Assembly: GCA_038731605.1 (NCBI GenBank)
Contig: JAVYQP010000012.1
Span: 1 to 20,673, forward strand
Length of the DNA: 20,673 nt
Direction: 5' to 3'
Source of the DNA: WYZ-LMO2 sp038731605
GTDB taxonomy: Archaea; Halobacteriota; Archaeoglobi; Archaeoglobales; Archaeoglobaceae
In this document: positions 7,147-13,863 of the stretch, one piece after another
Layout of the letters: each line of letters opens with the position of its first letter
Numbering within the stretch: position 1 is the stretch's first letter
The notes under the pieces: generated by a model
Told to the model about the DNA's origin: nothing
What the model saw: the letters and a program-made list of their open reading frames with translations, nothing else
The model's database searches: none
Translations under genes and position numbers: made by a program

Positions 7147-7162
7147 CTAATATCTTTTATCG
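7147..7162 (-). promoter_or_regulatory. TATA element of the DHH-csl4-rpoL operon
   Basis: Read on the minus strand, CGATAAAAGATATTAG is centred about 26 bp before the ATG at 7128. This is suitable for a leaderless mRNA. It partly overlaps the 3' end of the preceding methyltransferase gene (stop at 7157). Confidence 0.45.
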
Positions 7163-7729
7163 CCTAAAACCCTTGCCTATGAAGTATATCTCCGCACTGC
7201 TCTTCCTCGAAGCCTTCGGGCTGTGGAACTTTTTGAAGGCAAAGCGTGTCTTTAGATCGTTGTAGAAGTTCTGAATCTCCTCTCCTTGGAAAACCTTGAC
7301 CAAAAAGTTCCCACCGTTGCGGAGAACCTCTTCTGCGATTTTAAAGCTTGCCCTCGCCAAATCGATGGAACGAAGGTGGTCGACCGTCCAGATCCCAGTT
7401 ATCTTCGGCGACGCATCGCTCATCACGACATCGTAGCAATCGCTGATCTCGAGCAACGCATCGACTATACTCTCGTCGGTTATGTCGCCTTGGATAAACG
7501 TTACACCTTCGATTTTTTCCATCGGGTTTATGTCGACTGCAACAACTAAGGCGCCGAGCTCCACTGCGACTTGACTCCAACCGCCAGGCGCTGCTCCGAG
7601 GTCTAAGACGAGGTCACCTTTTCGAATAAGCCTAAACTCCTTGTTCATCTGCAAAAGTTTAAACGCCGCCCTACTCCTGTAGCCTTGCTTTTTCGCCTCC
7701 CAGTAGTAGTAATCCCTCTTGTCCCTCAT
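7157..7729 (-). CDS. rlmE: RlmE/FtsJ-type 23S rRNA 2'-O-methyltransferase
   Basis: The 190-residue protein has the full RlmE fold and its K-D-K-E catalytic set: Lys24 (AAFKLLQ), Asp105 (MSDASPK), Lys145 (FLVKVFQG) and Glu180 (SSAEIY). The SAM-binding motif is LDLGAAPGGWSQV (42-54). RlmE methylates a uridine 2'-hydroxyl in the peptidyl-transferase region of large-subunit rRNA. Length is typical; no fused TRAM domain, which some archaeal members have, follows. Its ATG overlaps the stop of the upstream yjbQ-like gene (ATGA), so the two form an operon. Confidence 0.93.
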   Translation of the reverse strand: MRDKRDYYYWEAKKQGYRSRAAFKLLQMNKEFRLIRKGDLVLDLGAAPGGWSQVAVELGALVVAVDINPMEKIEGVTFIQGDITDESIVDALLEISDCYDVVMSDASPKITGIWTVDHLRSIDLARASFKIAEEVLRNGGNFLVKVFQGEEIQNFYNDLKTRFAFKKFHSPKASRKSSAEIYFIGKGFRR

Positions 7730-8106
7730 AGCACCTTAACGTAGACTTTTCTCGTCCTTGGACCATCAAACTCAACGAATAAAACTCTTTGCCAAGTCCC
7801 GAGCTGTAGTCTACGGTTTTTAAATGGCAAAACTACCGAGTTCCCAAGCAAAGAAGCTTTTATGTGCGCATCTGCGTTGTCATCGATCTCGTTGTGCTTG
7901 TAACCAGAGTTCTTCGGCACAATTCTTTCGAGCGTCGCTAAAATGTCTTCGAGCAGTCTGCTCTCTGCTTCGTTCAAAATTATCGAAGCGGTTGTGTGTG
8001 GTGTGAAGATGAGTGCAACTCCCTCATCTTCGAGCAGTTTTTCAACTTCCTCAGTTATATCGACGATCTCTGTCCTTTGCCTCGTCTTCACCTCGATCGA
8101 CCTCAT
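7726..8106 (-). CDS. YjbQ/UPF0047 family protein
   Basis: The product matches the YjbQ family (126 residues from the start chosen), with the hallmark segments FTPHTTASIILNEAE, DDNADAHIKASLLG and LGTWQRVLF. Members have a weak thiamine-phosphate synthase activity in vitro; the true role is uncertain. The conserved histidines suggest a metal- or phosphate-binding site. I use the ATG at 8106 because it matches family length and is preceded on the minus strand by a TATA-like element (8129-8140) about 27 bp away. A start at 8193 would add 29 very basic residues (KLQKRKQSPKFKRW...) and cannot be excluded. It is divergent from the archaellum operon. Confidence 0.85.
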   Translation of the reverse strand: MRSIEVKTRQRTEIVDITEEVEKLLEDEGVALIFTPHTTASIILNEAESRLLEDILATLERIVPKNSGYKHNEIDDNADAHIKASLLGNSVVLPFKNRRLQLGTWQRVLFVEFDGPRTRKVYVKVL

Positions 8107-8239
8107 CTGATCCCGTTTCGATCCTTTCCTATTTATCCTTTTCCCCACCCAGCGCTTAAACTTTGGAGACTGCTTGCGCTTTTGCAATTTCATAAAGAAA
8201 ATTTCAACTTAGAAAAAAGAAATTCCATTATTACAGAAA

Positions 8240-8285
8240 AACTATTTATATTTGCCATCAAAGCTTCGTCTGCCAAGAGGTGAGG
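8240..8285 (+). promoter_or_regulatory. Archaellum operon promoter and flaB1 ribosome site
   Basis: The TATA box ACTATTTATATTT (8241-8253) should start transcription near 8270-8275. That leaves a short leader carrying the ribosome-binding site GAGGTGAG (8278-8285), directly before the ATG at 8288. The reading frame can be extended to 8252, but that codon touches the TATA box and would not be in the mRNA. No extra operator repeat is evident in the divergent gap. Confidence 0.7.
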
Positions 8286-8287
8286 GT

Positions 8288-8914
8288 ATGGGAGTCGGGA
8301 GTAGGTTTAGGAGGAACGAGAAAGGATTTACAGGGCTTGAAGCGGCGATAGTGCTGATAGCGTTCGTAGTCGTCGCTGCGGTTTTCAGCTACGTAATGCT
8401 CGGAGCTGGCTTCTTCACGACACAGAAGTCAAAGCAAGTCGTCGACACCGGAGTGAAGCAGGCGAGCAGTAGCCTAACGCTCGATGGGCAGTATATTTAT
8501 CTGAACTGCTCAGAAGATGCAGGTGGAAAAACGGGTTCAGATGGAAAAGTCGGGCAGATCTACTTCTACGTGACACAGACCGCAGGCGGGAGCCCGGTGG
8601 ATCTGAACAAGACCTCCATTACGATAATCTCAGCAAAGGGATACAAACAGCTCTTCTACAATGAAAGCGATACTTCCGCATGGTGGTATGACTCAATAGT
8701 TGGAGATGATGACAACGTCGTGGAGATGAACGAGAAGTATAAGATAACGCTCAACGTCACAAATCAAGCTTGGCTTGGGGAGGGTGGAGAGGGTGGAATT
8801 GGAGAGCTGAAACCAAACGACATCATAACAATCGAAGTCCGCCCGCCCATTGGTGCACCGCTCTCGATAACAAAGCAACTGCCACCGAGCTTTGTTAATC
8901 TGACATACGTATGA
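8288..8914 (+). CDS. flaB1: Archaellin 1 (archaellum filament protein)
   Basis: The 208-residue preprotein begins with a class III signal peptide. The positively charged SRFRRNEKG is followed by the hydrophobic FTGLEAAIVLIAFVVVAAVF, with cleavage by the preflagellin peptidase expected after Gly. The hydrophobic helix forms the filament core and the remaining beta-rich domain the outer surface. Several N-glycosylation sequons are visible (NCS, NKT, NES, NVT, NLT), as expected of archaellins. It is the first gene of the archaellum operon and nearly matches archaellin 2 over its first 60 residues but diverges afterwards. The start at 8288 follows GAGGTGAG. Confidence 0.95.
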   Translation: MGVGSRFRRNEKGFTGLEAAIVLIAFVVVAAVFSYVMLGAGFFTTQKSKQVVDTGVKQASSSLTLDGQYIYLNCSEDAGGKTGSDGKVGQIYFYVTQTAGGSPVDLNKTSITIISAKGYKQLFYNESDTSAWWYDSIVGDDDNVVEMNEKYKITLNVTNQAWLGEGGEGGIGELKPNDIITIEVRPPIGAPLSITKQLPPSFVNLTYV

Positions 8915-8924
8915 GGTGATGCAA

Positions 8925-9521
8925 ATGAGGTTCTTCAGAAACGAAAAGGGTTTTACGGGTCTTGAAGCTGCGATCGTGCTCATAGCGTTCGTAACAGTCG
9001 CAGCGGTGTTCAGCTACATTTTGCTTGGCGCAGGCTTCTTTGCAACGCAGAAGAGCCAAGAGGTCGTGCATACTGGAGTAAAGCAGGCTACGAGCTCGAT
9101 GGAGCTTGTTGGCGCGGTCGTTGCAACCGGGAACACTACTGGAAATAAGATACAAAACGTCACGTTCACGCTACAGCTCGCAGCTGGCGGACAGCCAATC
9201 GATCTCAACAAGACGCTGATAACCGTGCTCGTGCCAGCGGATGGTATGTTCAAAGAGCTAAAATACGAGAAGAACGGTAGTGATCTACAAACAAACGAAT
9301 ACTATGTGAGATGGGTCTACTCACTGCAGAAAGAAAATCCAGACGACTACTTAGAGGAATACGAGAAGGCTGAGATAACGATCTACCTGGAGGATGCAGA
9401 ATTTGACATCAATCCGAACGATAACTTCGTGATCGAAGTCAAGCCTCCGATCGGAGCGACTTACCCAATAGAGCTAAAGGCTCCGCCGAGCATCGACAGC
9501 GTGATGGTCTTACTGCGTTAA
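8925..9521 (+). CDS. flaB2: Archaellin 2 (archaellum filament protein)
   Basis: The 198-residue preprotein has the same class III signal as its neighbour: MRFFRNEKG cut before FTGLEAAIVLIAFVTVAAVF. The shared core continues through GAGFF and GVKQATSSM. The surface domain differs, with sequons NTT, NVT, NKT and NGS, and ends with PNDNFVIEVKPPIGATYPI, parallel to the end of archaellin 1. The DNA of the shared part has many silent differences, so the duplication is not recent. I chose the ATG at 8925 over GTG 8916 and ATG 8919 because GAGGTG (8913-8918) then sits six bases upstream. The site overlaps the flaB1 stop codon. Confidence 0.95.
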   Translation: MRFFRNEKGFTGLEAAIVLIAFVTVAAVFSYILLGAGFFATQKSQEVVHTGVKQATSSMELVGAVVATGNTTGNKIQNVTFTLQLAAGGQPIDLNKTLITVLVPADGMFKELKYEKNGSDLQTNEYYVRWVYSLQKENPDDYLEEYEKAEITIYLEDAEFDINPNDNFVIEVKPPIGATYPIELKAPPSIDSVMVLLR

Positions 9522-9529
9522 AACTTCAA

Positions 9530-9542
9530 TTTTTTATTTTTT
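9530..9542 (+). terminator. T-rich tract after the archaellin genes
   Basis: TTTTTTATTTTTT lies nine bases after the flaB2 stop and just before the flaD ribosome site (AGGTGA, 9543-9548). Uridine tracts terminate archaeal transcription, so this could release most transcripts after the abundant archaellins while some read through to the motor genes. There is no hairpin. Inference from position and composition. Confidence 0.45.
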
Positions 9543-9553
9543 AGGTGATCACA

Positions 9554-10288
9554 ATGACCGACGTCGATCAAGCGGTTGTAGACGAGATTCTCGCAAAGGC
9601 AGAGGAGGACACTGAAGAAGGGAGGCTCGAAAAGCTCGAAAAAGAAGTTGAGGCGCTCAAGGGTTCTATTAAGAGACTGCTTTTGGACATCAGAGAAACT
9701 ATGAACAAGCTCGAGAACCCGTTCGTGAACTTGCAAAGCCTTGCAGAGTCTAACATAGTCCCTCAGAGTGCTCCACAGATTCAAATAGTTCCAACAAAGC
9801 TTCCCGAGGAAAAGTTGGAGGACGTAAAGGAGGAGAAGGAAAGGGAGGAAGAAGAAGGGAAGGAGAAGGTAAGCGAGGTAAGGAAAGAACCAAGGGAAGA
9901 GGAGATGAAAACTCTCCCCGAATTTCCGAAGGCTCCGGCAGAGGAGGTTGTGAAGAAAGTAGAAGCTCCGAGATCGCAGTTTGCTCGAGTTGAAAAGCCA
10001 ACGCAGGGAAAGATAGACTTCATGACGCTTTACAGGCTCATGGAGTGGGTCAATGGAATGATCTCAAAGCATAGCTATGAGGCTTTCAAACTCGCACTCG
10101 AGGTCTTTGAGACGACTGGTTACATAACTGCGGAAAACAGAGACCTCTTGATGAAGCTCGCAGAGATATCGAAGCTCAACGGAGCTAAAGATCTGCTGAT
10201 AGAGCTATACAAGCTGAACAAAGCTCTTAAACCCGAGGATAAGTCGCTCGACTCGGATTTGCTTGCACTGCTCTTGGAGACGAGGTAG
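9554..10288 (+). CDS. flaD: Archaellum cytosolic protein FlaD/E
   Basis: The 244-residue protein ends in the FlaD/E domain, recognisable from YRLMEWVNGMISKHSYEA followed by TTGYITAENRDLLMKLAEI. The N-terminal third is a predicted coiled coil (GRLEKLEKEVEALKGSIKRL), as in FlaC/FlaD, followed by a Glu/Lys-rich linker (about residues 85-135) of low complexity. FlaC/D/E proteins form a cytosolic collar around the motor and receive the chemotaxis signal in Euryarchaeota. It is the only C/D/E-type gene here, so it may do the work of all three. The ATG at 9554 is preferred over GTG 9545 because AGGTGA precedes it at suitable distance. Confidence 0.88.
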   Translation: MTDVDQAVVDEILAKAEEDTEEGRLEKLEKEVEALKGSIKRLLLDIRETMNKLENPFVNLQSLAESNIVPQSAPQIQIVPTKLPEEKLEDVKEEKEREEEEGKEKVSEVRKEPREEEMKTLPEFPKAPAEEVVKKVEAPRSQFARVEKPTQGKIDFMTLYRLMEWVNGMISKHSYEAFKLALEVFETTGYITAENRDLLMKLAEISKLNGAKDLLIELYKLNKALKPEDKSLDSDLLALLLETR

Positions 10289-10304
10289 TTGATGAGGGAA
10301 AGTA

Positions 10305-10769
10305 ATGGCGAAGGAGGTGGTGACGACATCGATTCTGATGATCGCAGCTGTAGTAGCGGTTACTGTAGCGATTACCGTCATGATGCCTGCGGTTCGGGAT
10401 TTGGCGCATACATACACTTCTGTTTCTGGAAAGTTGAACGACAGAATTGAGACCGATGCCGAAATAATATTCGTAAGGACCTCGGATTCTGGAGGAAAAA
10501 CGGTCGTTGAGTTTTGGATAAAGAATTTGGGCAAATCGCTCAACGTGGATCTTATCAGCAAGGGAGACATTTTTCTCTACTCCGAAACCTCTTACTGGCA
10601 CATAACCAACTTCGCAGTTGCAATAGAGAACGGTGACGGCGATGTTTACTGGGAACGAGGAGAGACTGCAAGGATAAGCTTTGAGATAAACGCTACGTTA
10701 AGCGGTGATTACACGGTTGTGTATGTGTTCTACAACGGCGTAAAGATCAGCGACGTGTTCTCGAGGTGA
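10305..10769 (+). CDS. flaG: Archaellum stator-type protein FlaG
   Basis: The 154-residue protein has one N-terminal membrane helix (about residues 6-28, VVTTSILMIAAVVAVTVAI) and an extracytoplasmic beta-sandwich. The segments TDAEIIFVRTSDSGGKTVVE, IKNLGKSLN and GDIFLYS match the FlaG pattern of an EI(I/F) strand, a KN(L/T)G turn and a D(V/I)F strand. FlaG with FlaF anchors the rotating archaellum to the cell envelope. The ribosome site GATGAGGGA (10290-10298) precedes the ATG. The order G then F follows the crenarchaeal-type cluster rather than the F then G of methanococci. Confidence 0.82.
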   Translation: MAKEVVTTSILMIAAVVAVTVAITVMMPAVRDLAHTYTSVSGKLNDRIETDAEIIFVRTSDSGGKTVVEFWIKNLGKSLNVDLISKGDIFLYSETSYWHITNFAVAIENGDGDVYWERGETARISFEINATLSGDYTVVYVFYNGVKISDVFSR

Positions 10770-10773
10770 GACC

Positions 10774-11235
10774 ATGGGCTTCGACTCAATTGCGGTTGCA
10801 ATAATGCTCTCCGCAGTTGTTCTCGCAGTGGGTTATGTGCTGATCATCGGGAACAGCATCCTCACGGAGCAAGCAATAGAGGGCTACAGAGAGCTAACTC
10901 ACTCCGCAGTCAAGCGTCTGCAGTCAAACATCGATATAATCTCGGTGAACTACAGCAATGGAAAAATTACTGCGTTCATAAAGAACATCGGTGCGACAAA
11001 GTTCGAGGACTTCGATGGCTTCGATGCGATCGTCTACGGAGAGGGCTTCGTGTCCGACTACCTGCGTGGGAACTTCTCAATAGTAAGCGAGCTGATAAAC
11101 CCAGGAATTTTCGACCCGCAGGAGATTGCGGAGTTCGAAGCTGATTTGAGCCTTGTAAGCGGAAACTACACGCTCCTGATTTGCACGCCTAATGCGATTT
11201 GTGATAGTTTTGGATTTTCAGTCGGAGGTGGTTGA
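10774..11235 (+). CDS. flaF: Archaellum S-layer-binding protein FlaF
   Basis: The 153-residue protein starts MGFDSIAVAIM, the MGF opening seen in FlaF proteins, with a membrane helix to about residue 27. A beta-sandwich follows, with IDIISVNYSNGKITAFIKNIG resembling the FlaG/FlaF fold. FlaF is known to bind S-layer protein and hold the motor in place. The ribosome site GAGGTGAG (10763-10770) contains the flaG stop codon. The gene ends in SVGGG encoded by GGAGGTGG, the same bases that serve as ribosome site for flaH. Assignment as F rather than a second G rests on the N terminus and the place before flaH. Confidence 0.8.
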   Translation: MGFDSIAVAIMLSAVVLAVGYVLIIGNSILTEQAIEGYRELTHSAVKRLQSNIDIISVNYSNGKITAFIKNIGATKFEDFDGFDAIVYGEGFVSDYLRGNFSIVSELINPGIFDPQEIAEFEADLSLVSGNYTLLICTPNAICDSFGFSVGGG

Positions 11236-11239
11236 TTTG
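11224..11239 (+). promoter_or_regulatory. Ribosome site deciding a TTG start for flaH
   Basis: GGAGGTG (11224-11230) is followed after six bases by TTG at 11237, in the flaH frame. The only ATG upstream in frame, at 11192, has no such site and would overlap flaF by 44 nt. The same bases code the Gly-rich end of FlaF. Confidence 0.65.
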
Positions 11240-11971
11240 GTCGGTAGCATATCCGAAATCGAGGAGGAGAGAAAGAAGAACATACTCTCGAGCGGAAACG
11301 ACGAGATCGATAAAAGGCTCGGTGGTGGAATTCCGCTCGGCACCTTAACCTTGATCGAGGGAGAGAACGACACTGGAAAAAGCGTTCTATGCCAGCAGTT
11401 CACGTATGGCGGTTTAGTTCAAGGGCATAGGATCGCATACTACACGACAGAGAACACGATAAAGAGCCTCTTAAGCCAACTCGAATCCCTGAGCCTTGAT
11501 GTTTCGGACTTCTATGCTTGGGGTTACCTCAGAATCTTTCCCGTGCATCTCGAAGGAGTCGAATGGCGTCCTGAGCAGATGAAGAGCATTCTAAACCTTG
11601 TTGCGAACCACATAAAGACAATTAGGGAAAACGTCGTGATCATCGACTCGCTCACGATGTTCACCGCATACAGCACCGAAGACGACGTGCTCGACTTTCT
11701 AACGAGGCTGAAGAACTTCTGCGACAATGGAAAAACGATCCTCATAACTTTGCATCAGCACGCTTTCAAGGAAGATACGCTCGTTCGCATTCGAAGTGCA
11801 TGCGATTGTCATCTGTTCCTAAGGAAGGAGCAAGTTGGAGATCGCTATGTGAGCGTTCTCGAAGTTTCAAAGGTGAGAGGGGCAAAGAAGACGACCGGAA
11901 ACATCGTGAGCTTCGAAGTGCATCCTGGATTCGGACTAAAGATAATACCGATCTCGGAGGCGAGGGCTTAG
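11237..11971 (+). CDS. flaH: Archaellum ATPase-like protein FlaH
   Basis: The 244-residue protein is a RecA/KaiC-like nucleotide-binding protein that sits in the archaellum motor on FlaI. Walker A is GENDTGKS (residues 42-49) and Walker B VVIIDSLTMF (Asp137). The opening GNDEIDKRLGGGIPLGTLTL is typical of KaiC-like folds. Known FlaH proteins bind ATP but hydrolyse little; no change of a key residue is visible here. I choose the TTG at 11237 because of the ribosome site at 11224-11230. The ATG at 11192 would add 15 residues. Confidence 0.92.
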   Translation: MVGSISEIEEERKKNILSSGNDEIDKRLGGGIPLGTLTLIEGENDTGKSVLCQQFTYGGLVQGHRIAYYTTENTIKSLLSQLESLSLDVSDFYAWGYLRIFPVHLEGVEWRPEQMKSILNLVANHIKTIRENVVIIDSLTMFTAYSTEDDVLDFLTRLKNFCDNGKTILITLHQHAFKEDTLVRIRSACDCHLFLRKEQVGDRYVSVLEVSKVRGAKKTTGNIVSFEVHPGFGLKIIPISEARA

Positions 11972-11984
11972 AAAGGTTTATGTG
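11971..11984 (+). promoter_or_regulatory. Possible internal promoter before flaI
   Basis: GAAAGGTTTATGTG directly after the flaH stop resembles a BRE plus TATA box. Counting about 25 bp downstream puts a start near 12000, in the AT-rich leader before the flaI ribosome site GGGGGAGG (12007-12014). The 46-bp flaH-flaI gap is the longest inside the operon. Weak TATA match, so only a candidate. Confidence 0.3.
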
Positions 11985-12017
11985 CTAATTACTACAATAA
12001 TAATAAGGGGGAGGATG

Positions 12018-13862
12018 ATGGTCAGCAAGCTCGAATCTTTGAAGCCAAAGGGGATGAAGCAAGGAGTCGTTGCAAACTTCCCGTTTACTCCAAGGGAGAG
12101 CGAGGAGCACGAGCATGACAACCTCGCAAACTGCGGGATATACAGGCTTCTCCCCGACAACATGAAAAAGGAGGTGGAGAAGAACCTTCACCTACTCGAA
12201 TACATACACATCCTCCCCCTTGACAAGATCGGAATCCCGAAGCTCGTGCCTAAGCTCGACAGAAAGAAGCACGGCGAGCTTGAGAATCCAAATCTAATCT
12301 ACCCAGCGGACGAGCAGATCTACATCCACATCTACCCAGACAAAAACGATGTCCGAAACTTCTACATCCCCATTGAGCCAACGTTACTGACTGGAGTCGA
12401 GGAACTGCTGAAAGAAGTTGAGATAAGGCTTGTCGATTACATCACCGGCATAGACTTCGATCCTATGGACGTTGAGGAGAAAAAGAGAATTTTGCGTGAG
12501 GCGTTGCAGAAGATCTGTGAAATCGAAGACAAAAGCTTTATTGGTGACGAAAGAGCAGAAGCAAAGCTCACCCCAAGTCTAAAGCCCAAGTTCAATTTGA
12601 ACTTCAAGAGGGGCAAGGCTGAAAAGCTCAGAGTTACCGAACAGCAATACAAAGCTCTCGAATATGCGTTGATAAGGGACAAAGTCGGTCTCGGGGTTCT
12701 TGAGCCATACATTCGAGACAAATACATCGAGGACATCTCTTGCAGTGGTCTTGGACCAATATTCATAGAGCACAAGATATTCAAGGGGTTGAAGAGTGTC
12801 ATCGAGTTTCGTGAAGAGGAGGCGTTGAACAAGTTCGTTCTCCGCTTGGCTGAAAGAGTCGGTAAGCCGGTGACATACAAGGATCCGATCGTCGATGCAA
12901 CGCTACCAGATGGAAGCAGAATAAACATCGTCTACGGGAACGACATAAGCAAAAATGGAAGTAACTTCACGATCAGGAAGTTCAACGAAACGCCCTTCAG
13001 CGTTCTCCAGCTCATAGAGTTCGGTAGCCTTGACTACATGATCGCCGGCTACCTCTGGCTTCTGATAAGCGAAGGTATGAGTGGATTTATCTGCGGTGAG
13101 ACTGCGAGCGGAAAAACAACGCTTTTAAATGCGATCACCGCCTTCATACGCCCTGAAGCGAAGATTGTTTCAATCGAAGATACGCCAGAGCTCCAAGTCC
13201 CACACAAGAACTGGACAAGGGAGGTTACGAGAGGAACGACAAGAGGGGGAAGAATCGGCGAGGGGAGCGGTAGCGATGTCACGATGTTCGATTTGCTCAA
13301 GGCTGCGTTGAGACAAAGACCTAACTACATATTGGTGGGCGAAATTCGAGGAGTCGAGGGTAACATAGCTTTCCAAGCGATGCAGACTGGGCATCCGGTG
13401 ATGTCGACTTTTCACGCTGCAACTGTCGAGAAGTTGATTCAAAGGTTAACGACTGAGCCGATAAGCGTTCCAAAGACCTTCATAGATAACTTAAACTTCG
13501 TGGTCATACAAAGCGCAGTTCGTCGCCCAGATGGAAAGCTCGTGAGGCGTGTGCTCAGCGTTTCCGAGATCGTTGGCTACAACCCGCAGAAGGGCGGAGT
13601 GAGCTTCATAGAGGTCTTCCAGTGGGATCCAGTAACGGACAAGCACATTTTCACAGGTTTCGGGACTTCTTATTTGCTCGAACAGAAAATCGCAACCCGT
13701 CTCGGAATTCCGCCGAACAAAAAGAAGCTGATCTACGAAGAAGTTGAAAAAAGAGCAAAGATTCTGAAGAAGCTCCACGAACAAGGGATCGTTGACTTCT
13801 ACGAGTTCTTCAAAGCAATATCGAAGATAACGAAGAGCGGAATGCTCTCGATAAAGGTGTAG
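12018..13862 (+). CDS. flaI: Archaellum motor and assembly ATPase FlaI
   Basis: The 614-residue protein is the hexameric type II/IV secretion-type ATPase that powers archaellum assembly and rotation. Walker A is GETASGKTT (residues 360-368). It is followed by the Asp box (VSIEDTPEL), the Walker B region ILVGEIRG and the His box STFHAATVEKLIQRL. An N-terminal domain of about 200 residues precedes the motor core. Start: ATG 12018, with ATG 12015 one codon earlier equally possible. A GTG at 11982 would give a hydrophobic extension (LITTIII) but lies at the candidate promoter. It ends one base before flaJ. Confidence 0.95.
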   Translation: MVSKLESLKPKGMKQGVVANFPFTPRESEEHEHDNLANCGIYRLLPDNMKKEVEKNLHLLEYIHILPLDKIGIPKLVPKLDRKKHGELENPNLIYPADEQIYIHIYPDKNDVRNFYIPIEPTLLTGVEELLKEVEIRLVDYITGIDFDPMDVEEKKRILREALQKICEIEDKSFIGDERAEAKLTPSLKPKFNLNFKRGKAEKLRVTEQQYKALEYALIRDKVGLGVLEPYIRDKYIEDISCSGLGPIFIEHKIFKGLKSVIEFREEEALNKFVLRLAERVGKPVTYKDPIVDATLPDGSRINIVYGNDISKNGSNFTIRKFNETPFSVLQLIEFGSLDYMIAGYLWLLISEGMSGFICGETASGKTTLLNAITAFIRPEAKIVSIEDTPELQVPHKNWTREVTRGTTRGGRIGEGSGSDVTMFDLLKAALRQRPNYILVGEIRGVEGNIAFQAMQTGHPVMSTFHAATVEKLIQRLTTEPISVPKTFIDNLNFVVIQSAVRRPDGKLVRRVLSVSEIVGYNPQKGGVSFIEVFQWDPVTDKHIFTGFGTSYLLEQKIATRLGIPPNKKKLIYEEVEKRAKILKKLHEQGIVDFYEFFKAISKITKSGMLSIKV

Positions 13863-13863
13863 T

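Noticed and set aside
8252..8287. Upstream start for archaellin 1
   Set aside because: The codon adjoins the TATA box, so it would not be transcribed, and it separates the class III signal from the N terminus; GAGGTGAG supports 8288.
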